Positions 34,851-44,539 of a stretch of DNA of 64,000 nt are shown piece by piece. Position numbers and translations under genes: made by a program. Origin of the DNA: Sclerodactyla briareus (lineage: Eukaryota > Echinodermata > Holothuroidea > Dendrochirotida > Sclerodactylidae); NCBI GenBank assembly GCA_026419785.1, contig JAODTK010001843.1, forward strand, positions 62,001-126,000. Direction: 5' to 3'. The notes beneath the pieces were generated by a model. It searched no databases. It had not been told where the DNA came from and saw only the letters and a program-made list of their open reading frames with translations. Every line of letters starts with the position of its first letter. Within the stretch, counting starts at the first letter, position 1.

Positions 34851-37250
34851 GCCTAGCTTCACACTGTGCGGAGTTCAAGCCGGCAAATTGCTTTACGCTC
34901 GCGGTCACTGCCAAGTGGATGTTCAGTTTTGGCCGCTGCGAAAGATGACAGTCGATTACGCCACTCGGCCGTAGCGTTAGGTAGCTTTCGCAAAGCAGTA
35001 AACCGTATTGTTTTGGACACACACTGGCCTAAACTAGCAGTAGTAGGAACCACCACAGGCGACATGTTTAATTTTCAAAGGTACTGTGTGACGCCTCCAA
35101 GAACAAGAACTAATGAAGAAAGTTGGTACATCAAAGCAAAACGGTATACGTCCAGGCTCCCAACTCTCAACTTAATGATTGCCCATACAAAAAACGACGT
35201 GGTCTTGCGGAAAAACAGAACTCGTTCAAAACCTTGCAACCAGAGTTCGAAAGAGTTACAGCGGGGTTTTTGACATAATAATCACCAAATTTTTTTGTAT
35301 CTCACCATTTGTACCCAGGGGAAGATGTTAAAGGGGAGGGGTTCAAACACGAGAGAGACCAAATGGAGCGCCACAACCAGTGGACGTAGCGTTGGAAAGT
35401 TATCGTTTTCGCCCCCAGATGCAGAAAACGGCACTTCCCGAACGTTTGACGCTTGGTCCAAATCATCTACACATGAGATAAAGTCCCAGAAATGTTCATC
35501 CAATGGAATGTCCTCGGGAAAATGTTCCTTAAATCTTTCCGGGAGAGGCATATTCCAGAGAACCATTTCCGTTCCCAGTAAGTGTAGTGTAAGAAAAAAA
35601 AAGACGAAAAATTCGCAGAAGATAGGCATTTAAGTAGTATGATTTAAAATCGCTTTCCTAGTGATGGCGTAGAAATGATGCGTTGTTTCTTGCAAAATTT
35701 GTGGCCAGTAGCACCTTCCTTTGCACTATTGTGTATTGGATGCTATACATTCATCAGCTTGTCCCAGTATCCAGCGTACCATTCAGCAGGGACCCGGCGG
35801 AAATAGACCTGGTTTTATTGGTGTGCAGGCGAGTGCGGACTTTTAGGCAGCAGTGCGGACGAACCCACTGTGGGTATCGCTAGTTCCCCACAAAAGACCA
35901 GTGTCGGGGGACTTTTTCTGGCCTCGGTCTTGGCCTCGGAAGCAAATGCCTAGTGGCTCCCGCCCTCGGGAATTTTGGTCGAGGCCGGCCCGAGGCCGGA
36001 CAAGTCAGCACTTCAAACCAGAGTAAACAAATACTTACAGAAGTTATGAGTCGGCTTGGTTCAACAAATTCTCAGAGACACAGCAGTTTGTGCGAAAGCT
36101 TTCATCCCGCCGTGCAACGTGTACGAATTGAGAGAAGAGCCCACACTACACACACGAGTCTACAACGGAACCGTCAGACCCACTGTGTTTAGGTGTTCGG
36201 TGTTCCTAAGTAATGGTCGCAGGGAGAGCACGAGACACATACATTTCGGAATGTGTCAGTCTGGATGGGTTTTCAAAGGGATGAAAATAATGAGCAGCCC
36301 TATGCGTAAAATTTCCAGCTGATTAAATATCCATATTTATAGGCCATTAGGTAGGTTAACAGAAGTTATATGGCATTATAGAGGAAACGGATTTTTTGTT
36401 TGGAATTATGTCCTTTCAATCGCATGCTTATTCCCCATCAGTCCACTCACACATCACCAACCCTGTAATACGGGCACTCGTTTTGTTGCTCGCGTCATAT
36501 TGCGTCCCCCGCCCCCCCATTACGGCTGTCTGTCATAATGCTAAGCTCCCATACTGCAGGTACGTATACCATCACTATATAGAACTCTCGATCATTTTTC
36601 ACTGCAGATGAGCCCTGCAGCAGTCATTATGTCACTCTGTTCATTAGTCCGTACGACTTTTTTATGATCAGGTTGAAACTTGGCGGGTGACTGCCCTTGC
36701 GGAGGCCGGTCAGGTCAGATGTGTGTTTTTCCGTACTGTGATTAGATTTCACTAAATCTAAATAACTATTTTTATCCAAGTATTTTCCCACGGCCCTCCT
36801 TATTGGGCTATCTGTGATGAGAGAGTTTTAGATCACTTCCCATTTCAACGATGAGAGCAGTTGAGTGGTTGAAGAAGACAGTTACAAAGTGCGCTTGTTT
36901 CGGGGTCTGCAAGGTAGGGTGACAATTCTACACAGTTAAAATTTAACATTGGTTTTGAAAACCGGTGTCCGCCTTGGCCTCGAAGTTAGTGGCCACTGGC
37001 CACTGCCTCGGCCGGCATTAATTGAATTAGCGGCCTCGACTACAACACATGCCAATGACATGCGGTAATGTATGAAGAACCGTCATTTGACACGTAGGCC
37101 TAATATTAAGCCCCCTTCCCTTCTCCATCGCCTTGATCACCCCTGCAAACTGTTGGCAAAGAACTAGGGATGTATACGTATACATTTAGGGTCGGGCCAC
37201 TTTCGTTCCGCTGCACCGTAAGACATAATAAATACCACGTCGTATTTCTG
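34851..37250. other. No gene recognised; GGCCTCGG-rich pair
   Basis: A GGCCTCGG-rich stretch at about 35915-36003 resembles another at about 36965-37052 (both with CCTTGGCCTCG-like, AGTGGC and GCCTCGGCC-like words). Near 35380-35450 lies a partial copy of repeat Z. Open frames up to 135 residues (34866-35273) are not recognisable. Confidence 0.4.
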
Positions 37251-39190
37251 CTACTGTTGGTAACGATTTCTCCGATTTTCAAGGAAGGCAATTGGTCTTT
37301 TCCTTGTAATTACAGGCCACCGAGTCTTAATTACTAGTGTTGTCTACAGAGTTGGAATGCCATTATTCGGGATGGTTTGTCGACTTCGTCAATGAGTATA
37401 GTCTAAATTCGGGGTTCTCAGCTGGTTTCAGATCAATCGTTTTCGTATCGACAATCTTTTAAATTTATGGAAGATGGTACTATAGTGCAGTTGACCACAG
37501 TCAGTGCTGTTGATATAATTTTTTCCCTTGACTTCAAAAGCTTTTAAAAATATGCTCAATAAGAGGCTTCTCTGCGCAAATTGGAAAAGTTTGCATAAGG
37601 GAAATGTCCCTTGAGTGATGGTCAGGTTCGCTTCTCAATAGAGTTGTCATCAATAGGCGTTAGTCATCCTGGCAGGTAGGTCACTAGTGGTGTTCCCCAA
37701 GGATCGGTTCTTGGGCCTTTACTAAATTTTCTGGCGTATAGTACGATCATCGAAGATTCGGTGCATTCCCCAGCTGAAAAGTAAGATGTGACGTACCAAG
37801 TTGTATCGAGAGGTTGCTTCGACGGAAGATGTTGCAATTGTCCAAAGGGATCTTCTTATAATCTCCAACTGGTCTTTTCAATTGGCAAATTTTTTTTCAA
37901 GCCTATAGTGCAAAGTTATGCATGATTGGTTCCACAATTGCAACGTTTCTTTCAAGTTAAATGGGCAAGATTTTCATCAGGTGGAATTCAGAAATGATCT
38001 CGATGTTCATGTTGATTCGTCTTTGAACCTTCTCAGCAAGTGCTGAAGCTGCGCGGAAAGGTAATTGGATTTGTAGTAATCAAAATAATTTCCTATTGCA
38101 CGACCCGCTTGCGAATTTGACTGGTCCTATTGTTTAGCTGCTCCACGTGAACTGCAGCATCTCGCACCACAGACACTTGCATCTAGCATTTCATCTGGTA
38201 CGGACTAATCACGGCCTTCACGCTGATGCTCTATCAACGTTAAATGCGGTCTCACCAACCTTGCAGCGAAACTAACGAAGATTACAATTATCTTCACTGG
38301 TATCTTAGTCCTACCATCTACGCCCGTATTCCATCAAGTTCATCATCTACACAATTCGCAAATCTTTAAACGCGAACCTTATCAACGTACGTTGCCTTCA
38401 ACTCTATACATTTCCGAGAGCAGAAATAGCCAACGTTACCAATTGACATTTATCAATAGCAAGCATGTGTTTTATCCATTCAACAAGCCCATAAAAATAA
38501 CTGTGAGAGAATATATAGCTAGTGTTGAAAGTATCTGTTGTTACCTGCCAGAGGAGGACTTACGGTGCTAGACTTAGGGCGGTTTAATTATAAAAGTCAC
38601 CTTTGTCTATGCACACGTGGACACCGTCACCGGTGGGCAGCGCCATCTTGGATCTGACAGTGAACCAGCTACAGCCAGACGAAGTATCGGGGGATGTACG
38701 AACACGATAAAGTTTGAGGTCGCGGGTAAGACCATCCTACTCTCCATTTCTACAGTTCTTGACTTGATTAGACGTCACTTCAGCTTCCTTGGTAAAGATA
38801 TTGTTGTCGGGCTGTTTAAACAGCTGGTGAGACCTCGCTTGGAATATTCTGTCTTAGTATGGACTCCTTATTTCGCGAAAGACAAGCAGGTAATTGAAAA
38901 CGTTCAGCGGAGGGCCACTAGACTAATTTACTGTCTGAGAGATACCTTACCTAGGAAAAATTAGGCGTCCGGTCTAACTTTGATGGAGCCTGAGACGAAT
39001 TAGAGTGAGTTGATTCAGGTTTTAAATATTTTCATGGATTCGAGTGCATTTCCTTTCGACGATTCTTTGAATTTTCCAAAGTTACCGCCAAAAGGGGTGA
39101 TTGCCTCGAGTTTTCGTGTTAAGCTGTAGATTGGACAATTCGGAAATGTTCCTTCTCGCAGGAGTTTTTAATGGACAACCCTAACCCTAA
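37250..39190 (+). mobile_element. CR1/Jockey-type LINE reverse transcriptase, interrupted
   Basis: The plus strand carries in order: SPIFKEGN and NYRP (RT start, near 37270-37330), DIIFSLDFKSF (catalytic block near 37515), VTSGVPQGSVLGPL (near 37680-37725), a DVAIVQRDLLIISNW stretch (near 37830), and, after an interruption, LIRRHFSFLGKD, VRPRLEYSVLVW and ENVQRRATRLIYCLRD (38757-38945). A TAKRGDCLEF..RKCSFSQEF end stretch follows near 39090-39175. Several frameshifts and stops are present. The element is 5'-truncated and lacks endonuclease and ORF1. About 690 bp at 38070-38755 do not belong to the RT and split it before LIRR. Confidence 0.88.
38070..38755. other. Insertion inside LINE RT
   Basis: The RT-like translation stops after an EAARKGNW-like stretch near 38060 and resumes with VLDLIRR near 38757. 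The sequence between has no RT similarity and no recognised ends. The 115-codon frame at 38617-38964 begins in this insert and runs into the LINE. Confidence 0.5.
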
Positions 39191-39469
39191 CTCATATCAT
39201 GTAATAGGCGCTAAACCATCCCACTTTTTTTTTTTAATTCCCCGCCGAAGGCAAACGGTATCTACACCGGCGTATGTGCAAGGGCGCAACTACTGTCTGA
39301 AAGTTGAGGGAGGGGGGGGGGGGTCAAGAGCAATGGGGGGGGTCCAAGCATGAGGGAAACATTTTTGTGTTGGGGGGTGCATGACCCCCCGGACCCCCTA
39401 TTAGCTTCTGCTGCGCCCTTGACTATGTTTGTGTGTATGTATGTGTTCGCGCGCGTGTGTTGGTGTGGC

Positions 39470-40015
39470 GCGTGTGTATCCTGTGACAGTACTGGTCGTC
39501 AGCGAAGAACTGGACTCAAAAGGTCCTTGTCAACTGCGGTCAAAGTCGATCCACCAATGTAGTCACACTATAGAACGAAACTTTCTATTACAACAACGCT
39601 CTGAAAAGGTCAATTGTTGCAAAGATATAGAAGGACTGCCCCATGATTGACCTCACTGACCCTGCACTCGACCAGACACCATGGGTTCATCCTCACGGTA
39701 TTTGCAACCCACATCCTATATGAACTAATATATATTTGAATTCATTAGATATCGTGCTGACAAGGTTTTTTTAGACTGTCGTAGAATCCATGAATGCCTT
39801 GAACTGCAGTAAACAATATGGTCAATTTTCTCCACATGACAGCCCACATGCCCAATTTGAACATGGTACATGCTTGCGTTCTTTGGCTATCGTTGCGGAA
39901 AAGGTCATGTCACCACACACAGACACACAACATACACACACATACGCACGGTGCATAACTGCCAATGCGATTCCTTTTGCATCCGTCGAGGAATACACAC
40001 AATAGAGGTCTCCCC
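39470..40015. repeat. Dispersed repeat W with CA microsatellite, copy 1
   Basis: The words AGATATCGTGCTGACAAG, TGAAC(T)..ACATGCTTGCGT, a CA-rich tract (about 39910-39950) and CGCACGGTGC(A/G)T..GATTCCTTTTGC recur at 42790-43430 in the same general setting. The microsatellite lies at the same place in both copies, so it belongs to the repeat. Confidence 0.65.
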
Positions 40016-40110
40016 TATAAATGGGACGGAACCCTACTATACCATAGAAGTTGCTACCTACTTTGAGTCTTTTAAATATCGTATGGAATGAATCTGGTCT
40101 AATTGTCATC

Positions 40111-40220
40111 ACACACACACGCGCGGCCCACGCACACACATACACCACCCCCGCACACACATACATTAAAACACGCACACTAAGTTAACACATACACCCG
40201 TACACGCGCGCGCACAGACG
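40111..40220. repeat. CA/CG-rich microsatellite
   Basis: Interrupted CA repeats with CGCGCG and CCCC insertions. Confidence 0.9.
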
Positions 40221-40336
40221 TGACCATGGAGCTATTTAATATTAACTTTGAGAACACGCGCCTCAATATCATTGTAGCAAGCAATTTCAAAATGTCCCCC
40301 ACTCCCGAACTGACCACGGCGATCACCCTCGAGTGG

Positions 40337-40394
40337 CGTTAAAGTGTCTGACCACTGACCGTTAATTTCTAGGTCAGTGGTCGGACCTCTAACG
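40337..40394. repeat. Inverted repeat, ~23-bp arms, 11-base loop
   Basis: The left arm 40337-40360 ends TCTGACCACTGACC. The right arm 40372-40394 begins GGTCAGTGGTCGGA. The inner 13-15 bases pair almost perfectly and pairing continues outward to CGTTA/TAACG with a few mismatches. Confidence 0.8.
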
Positions 40395-40482
40395 TAATGA
40401 GCTACTCTACCGGGGACAAATTGACGCAGGATTTCCCCTGGACATGGACGGACGCGCGGATTACATTTTCGTGCGTTAAATT

Positions 40483-40530
40483 GTTCGATCAACTACGGTC
40501 TGTGTAGTTGATCGAACTACACAGACCGTA
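40483..40530. repeat. Two overlapping perfect inverted repeats
   Basis: Arms 40483-40496 and 40504-40517 pair perfectly over 14 bases with a 7-base loop. Arms 40494-40509 and 40515-40530 pair perfectly over 16 bases with a 5-base loop. The two hairpins share bases, so only one can form at a time. A LINE 3' fragment begins about 15 bases downstream. Confidence 0.9.
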
Positions 40531-40544
40531 CTTGCTCACCATAC

Positions 40545-40716
40545 TGCTAAGGCCAGTTGGGAGACCTGTGACTACTCTGCTCCGGAAAAATCATCGCAAT
40601 TCAGGAACGATCAACATACCAGTTTTGAGGAGCATAAAACCTTGCGCAAGATCGATCGTGATACGTGGCGGAACTTGATCACTGAGCATGTCGGATAGAC
40701 GAGACTCACCCTACTC
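40545..40716 (+). mobile_element. LINE C-terminal/3' fragment
   Basis: It matches 63195-63353 in the same orientation: GCCAG(C/T)TGGGAGAC, GTGACTAC, CGGAAAAA, GCAATTCAGG, CTTGCGCAAGATCG and CGTGGCGGA. At the other locus this sequence is the end of an APE-type LINE, so this is a severely 5'-truncated copy of the same family. Confidence 0.75.
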
Positions 40717-40886
40717 TTTCGGGACATTTTCAGGTAGCGCGTCGGAAGACAATGGGGGGACACTGTCGCGTATGCCATTTTACCACACCGGCGTTCATCC
40801 CAGCATAGGGGCCGTTAACGTTGATTGCCCGGGCTAGACGTGACCGGCATAGATTCTAGCCTGTTTTAAACAGATGTTTGACTTAA

Positions 40887-41640
40887 GGGCTGTTCACATT
40901 TTGGCGATATGATACGATACGATAACGATAAATTTATCAGACGTCGATTAAAAAATTTTATATTTCAAAATAGCAGTGTTCACACTCTCGTGCGATTCTA
41001 ATGCGATACGATAAATGTATCCGACGATCGAATTGAAAATATTTTAACTTTTCTCGGACGATAACTTTTATGTATGCTGATCTTAATTGCCTATGGCAGT
41101 GGAAAACTTGCGCAATTCTGCAAAGAGTATGGAACGCAAACGTGCTATTGGCGACGTTTGGCGTGAAAATTTGGTTTTAGTGATACAATCGGGGGTTTTG
41201 GTGAATGGTAATTGACGTAGTGACGTTCCGGGTAAGTACATTGGCTTCTGGTTGAGCTTCTCGTCCCTATTTCCGCCATGCATGGGACCTACGAAACCTT
41301 CTTTTATGTGGAATCCATATGCTCTCACCTATACAATAGTATCGTGATAAGTGAACGTAATGGGAGGGTCATGTTGTCGTCTGAACGGTTCCCCCCACAT
41401 AATCATGTGACATGCCAAGTGGGAGATATGCGGTTGGTATGAGTGTTGGCCAGGGGAGGGGGGGGGGGGGGTCATAGGGGCAGGGCAGGGTAGGAGGAAG
41501 TGTCCCACCAGGGGGTCGATCCACATTTATTTTTACATGCCTTTTTTTCTGAGCAGAGCACCCAAGCTCCAGTCTTCAGCTCAATTGACTAAGTTGACTC
41601 AATGACTGAATGCTATCTTGGTTACCACCTCAACCTCACT
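40887..41640. mobile_element. PIF/Harbinger-like element, copy 4 (right end missing)
   Basis: It starts GGGCTGTTCACATTTTGGCG immediately after TAA (40884-40886), has the second tandem TTCACACT unit near 40978, and follows copies A and B through TTGCGCAATTCTGC, the TTGGCGTGAAAATTTGGTTTTAGTGA-like block, a TTCCGCCATGCATGGGACCTACGAAAC-like block and GGGGGTCGATCCA. Similarity fades near 41600-41660, before the right inverted repeat. Its left flank differs from those of the other copies. Confidence 0.75.
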
Positions 41641-41649
41641 TCACGTATT

Positions 41650-42560
41650 TCTGTGATGATACCGATGCAACTTACGACTGGGTTTCCAACGAAAGGGTAG
41701 GCGGGGATGGTGAGTATTATTCAATTCTGACAAAGTTTTGGAAATCACAAAATATGCAAATTTTGACCCCGTGACAAAATGACCGATTTTTTGTCATGAC
41801 AACTGAATCGTGATGGAGGGGGGTGGGGGGGTGTAGGGGTTGCTGTTCCCAGTTGTGCTGGTTCCGATTTTGTGTTCTGGGTCACCCGCGGTGGATGGGT
41901 CTACATGTACCCCTATTGCGAAACAGTGTATCCAACAGGAAGTTTTGCCTGGCACCTACCCTCCTGGGATTTCAGGCTTTTTCTTCAAGTGAAACCTGTC
42001 GACGCGCGGAGCACTCCACCTCCACACTCTGCCATATACACTACTGTGGTTTCTTTTCAATAACTTCAAGATATTGCCTCCTTTTGTTGAGATGCCCATA
42101 AATAAATCATCAAAGGTTGTCAAGGTCACTGGGAGTTAGGGTATCCATGGCTACACTGAGAGCAATTATACACTAGTCACATGCAAGTTATAGGTGTGTC
42201 CTTGATACTGGACCAGTGATAACACAAAACCACTGTGACTTATTAGGACAACATGGCGTTGAAGGATATTATTGCTCATTACTGCAGTGACACAAGAAAT
42301 AGCAGTCGGTCCAGGGAAGTGTTGTGTATAATGAAAAAGGTGGACAATTGGAAGTAATTACAGGTGTATTACAGTTTAAAATCTTACACACTTTCACTTG
42401 GGTGGCATTGAAGGTGCAGGTTTTCTCAAAAATTGGATATCACATACCCCTGCTGAGGGATATTTATCGGGGGCATGGGCACAATGATGTCAATTTTTTT
42501 CTTGACACAAGCATTTCAATTGCTGAGTGGCAGGTGGCCACACGAAATAGTCATAAGTTC
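41650..42560. other. No gene recognised
   Basis: Includes G-rich runs near 41815-41840 and overlapping open frames at 41823-42101 and 41872-42063, which I cannot assign. Confidence 0.35.
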
Positions 42561-42789
42561 AAACGGACTCCATGACGACTACGCGAAACTACATGCAGTT
42601 CGCCTCGGACGAGCAAAACGTTCCATTACAACATCACCCTAAAATGTTTTGTTGCCCAGATGTCAATGTCAAAACGGCAAGTTTAACAACATTCAGTGTT
42701 TTAGGTTTTTTTGCTATCGGACCTTTCCATATGTGCGTTCTTGAGTTAGCTCGTGATAGGAGTGTGGTATTACATTAGTCTAACTCACT

Positions 42790-43430
42790 TATAGGTTCGC
42801 TCAACACGACGAATCTGGTCATCACAAAAATTAGCAATCATGTCAAAGGTCAAAAGGTCAAACGAGGTCACAAGGCCAAATGAGGTCAAAGTAGGTCAGC
42901 AGGTGTAGTTCGCCAAGACGAACAAAAAATCCATAACGACATCCCTCTAAATGTTCCGTTGCCAAATATAGGCGGAGTTGTCATATGGTTACCTTAATTG
43001 GACTTGACCTAACATAAAAAAACAATCGGGTTCATTCTCAACATACGTGCACCCACATTCCTAATTTGAACTTGATACATGCTTGCGTGGGTTAGATATC
43101 GTGCTGACAAGCTTTTTGAAACTTTGCCCTCTCGGACCTTGAATGACCTTGAAATGGCACCCAGAAAAAATAGGGGTCATCCCTCTCTCTATGCCAACCC
43201 ACAAAATCATTTGAACTTAATACATACCTTGCGTTTTTTAGATATAGTGCTGACAAGGGAGTGTACCCACTTCACACACACACTCACACACACACTCACA
43301 TACCACACCACACACACAAACACACACATCACACACACACACACACGCGCAACACCCACACCAACACACAAATACGCACGGTGCGTGACCGCATTGATTC
43401 CTTTTGCTTTCGGCAAGGAATCAAAAAAAC
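42790..43430. repeat. Dispersed repeat W with CA microsatellite, copy 2
   Basis: It matches 39470-40015. It also holds a cluster of AGGTCA-type words at about 42842-42905 (TCAAAGGTCAAAAGGTCAAA and similar) and a long CA tract at about 43272-43375. Confidence 0.65.
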
Positions 43431-43439
43431 ATAGTTCAG

Positions 43440-44440
43440 TAGAAGCCAGGGCGACAAGGAACCGTTTTGAAAAGTGGGGGGACACATCGTATGCAAATTA
43501 CCATCATAAGCGGAGCAGCCAACCATCGGTTAGCGCGAGCGCTACGAAAATTCAGATTTTCAGATTTCATACCTCCAGATCGACGGAAAAACGGCACTGC
43601 CCGACTCCAATAGCACCCATTACATGTGTGATTTGAGGAAAGCGAAACAAAAAAGTTCATGGGCCTACTAAGGTGATTTACCGAATATCAACATGGTATT
43701 TTTTATTACCTTTTCTACTCTGCTTTGTTTGGTGGGAACCAGGGGTCTACGAAACGGTCTACGGGGGGGATCGAAGGGAAAAGCCTAAGCGTACGGGGTC
43801 ACTCCAATTTGGAGCAGAACATTTGTACCCGAATTTAAAGTCAGTCATTGGAAATACCGGCGGCTTTAAATGTTTTTCATGGGCATATTATCGAAAAAAG
43901 TTGCCCAAAAAAAATTCAGGCATTTTTTCACTTTGCCTTTGCCTAAATTTTCCACGAATTGCCACCGACTTTTTCATTCAAAAAATTGGGGTGGGGGGGG
44001 CAATCTGCCCAAGGGCTTCTTGAATAATCGAGTGAACAAAATGATGCGAAGCATGTACAACAATCGCATATTTTCCCTACATACACGGCCAGAACAAAAA
44101 CGCCATTACTCGCGAAACACTTGAAAAATATGCACTTTTGGCTATTCGATTTAAAATTTCGATAACTCGGTATGAATCATGGTAACCTTCAACTTCGGCC
44201 CTAGTCCGGTCCAAATCTTCACCTGCGGTCCGCAACTGGAATTATTGGACTTGAAACAATTTCCACGCGAGAATTGTTTTGGTAGACACAATTGAATCGT
44301 TTTCGAGTGATCCAAAATCGGTGCATGTGGCTATTTTTTTTATTACTTTCCGGAAAAGTGGGGGGGGGACCAACGATATGATCTCTCCCCTTTTGAAAGT
44401 GGGGGGATATGTCCCCCACGCGTCCCCCACCGTCCACCGT
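43440..44440. repeat. Dispersed G-rich repeat Z, copy 2
   Basis: It matches 33720-34480 along its length and holds an additional block at about 43650-43860. The right end repeats GGAAAAGTGGGGGGG..CGATATGATCTC followed by C-rich words (CCCCCACGCGTCCCCCAC). Confidence 0.75.
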
Positions 44441-44539
44441 CCCCCACCGCCCACGTCCCACACCTGTTTGACGCTCATTATTAAGACGCGCTAGTTCGGC
44501 ATATCCATCCGTTAGTGAAGCAACTCTGTGCAAAGTCCA

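Noticed and set aside
34866-35273. 135-codon plus-strand frame as a gene
   Set aside because: No recognisable domain, overlapping frames of similar length lie on the other strand, and there are no supporting splice or start signals.
39176-39193. CCCTAACCCTAA as telomeric sequence
   Set aside because: Only about two and a half units at the end of a LINE; too short to indicate a telomere or interstitial array.
43265-43378. CA-repeat-encoded His/Thr-rich frame
   Set aside because: It is a translated microsatellite.
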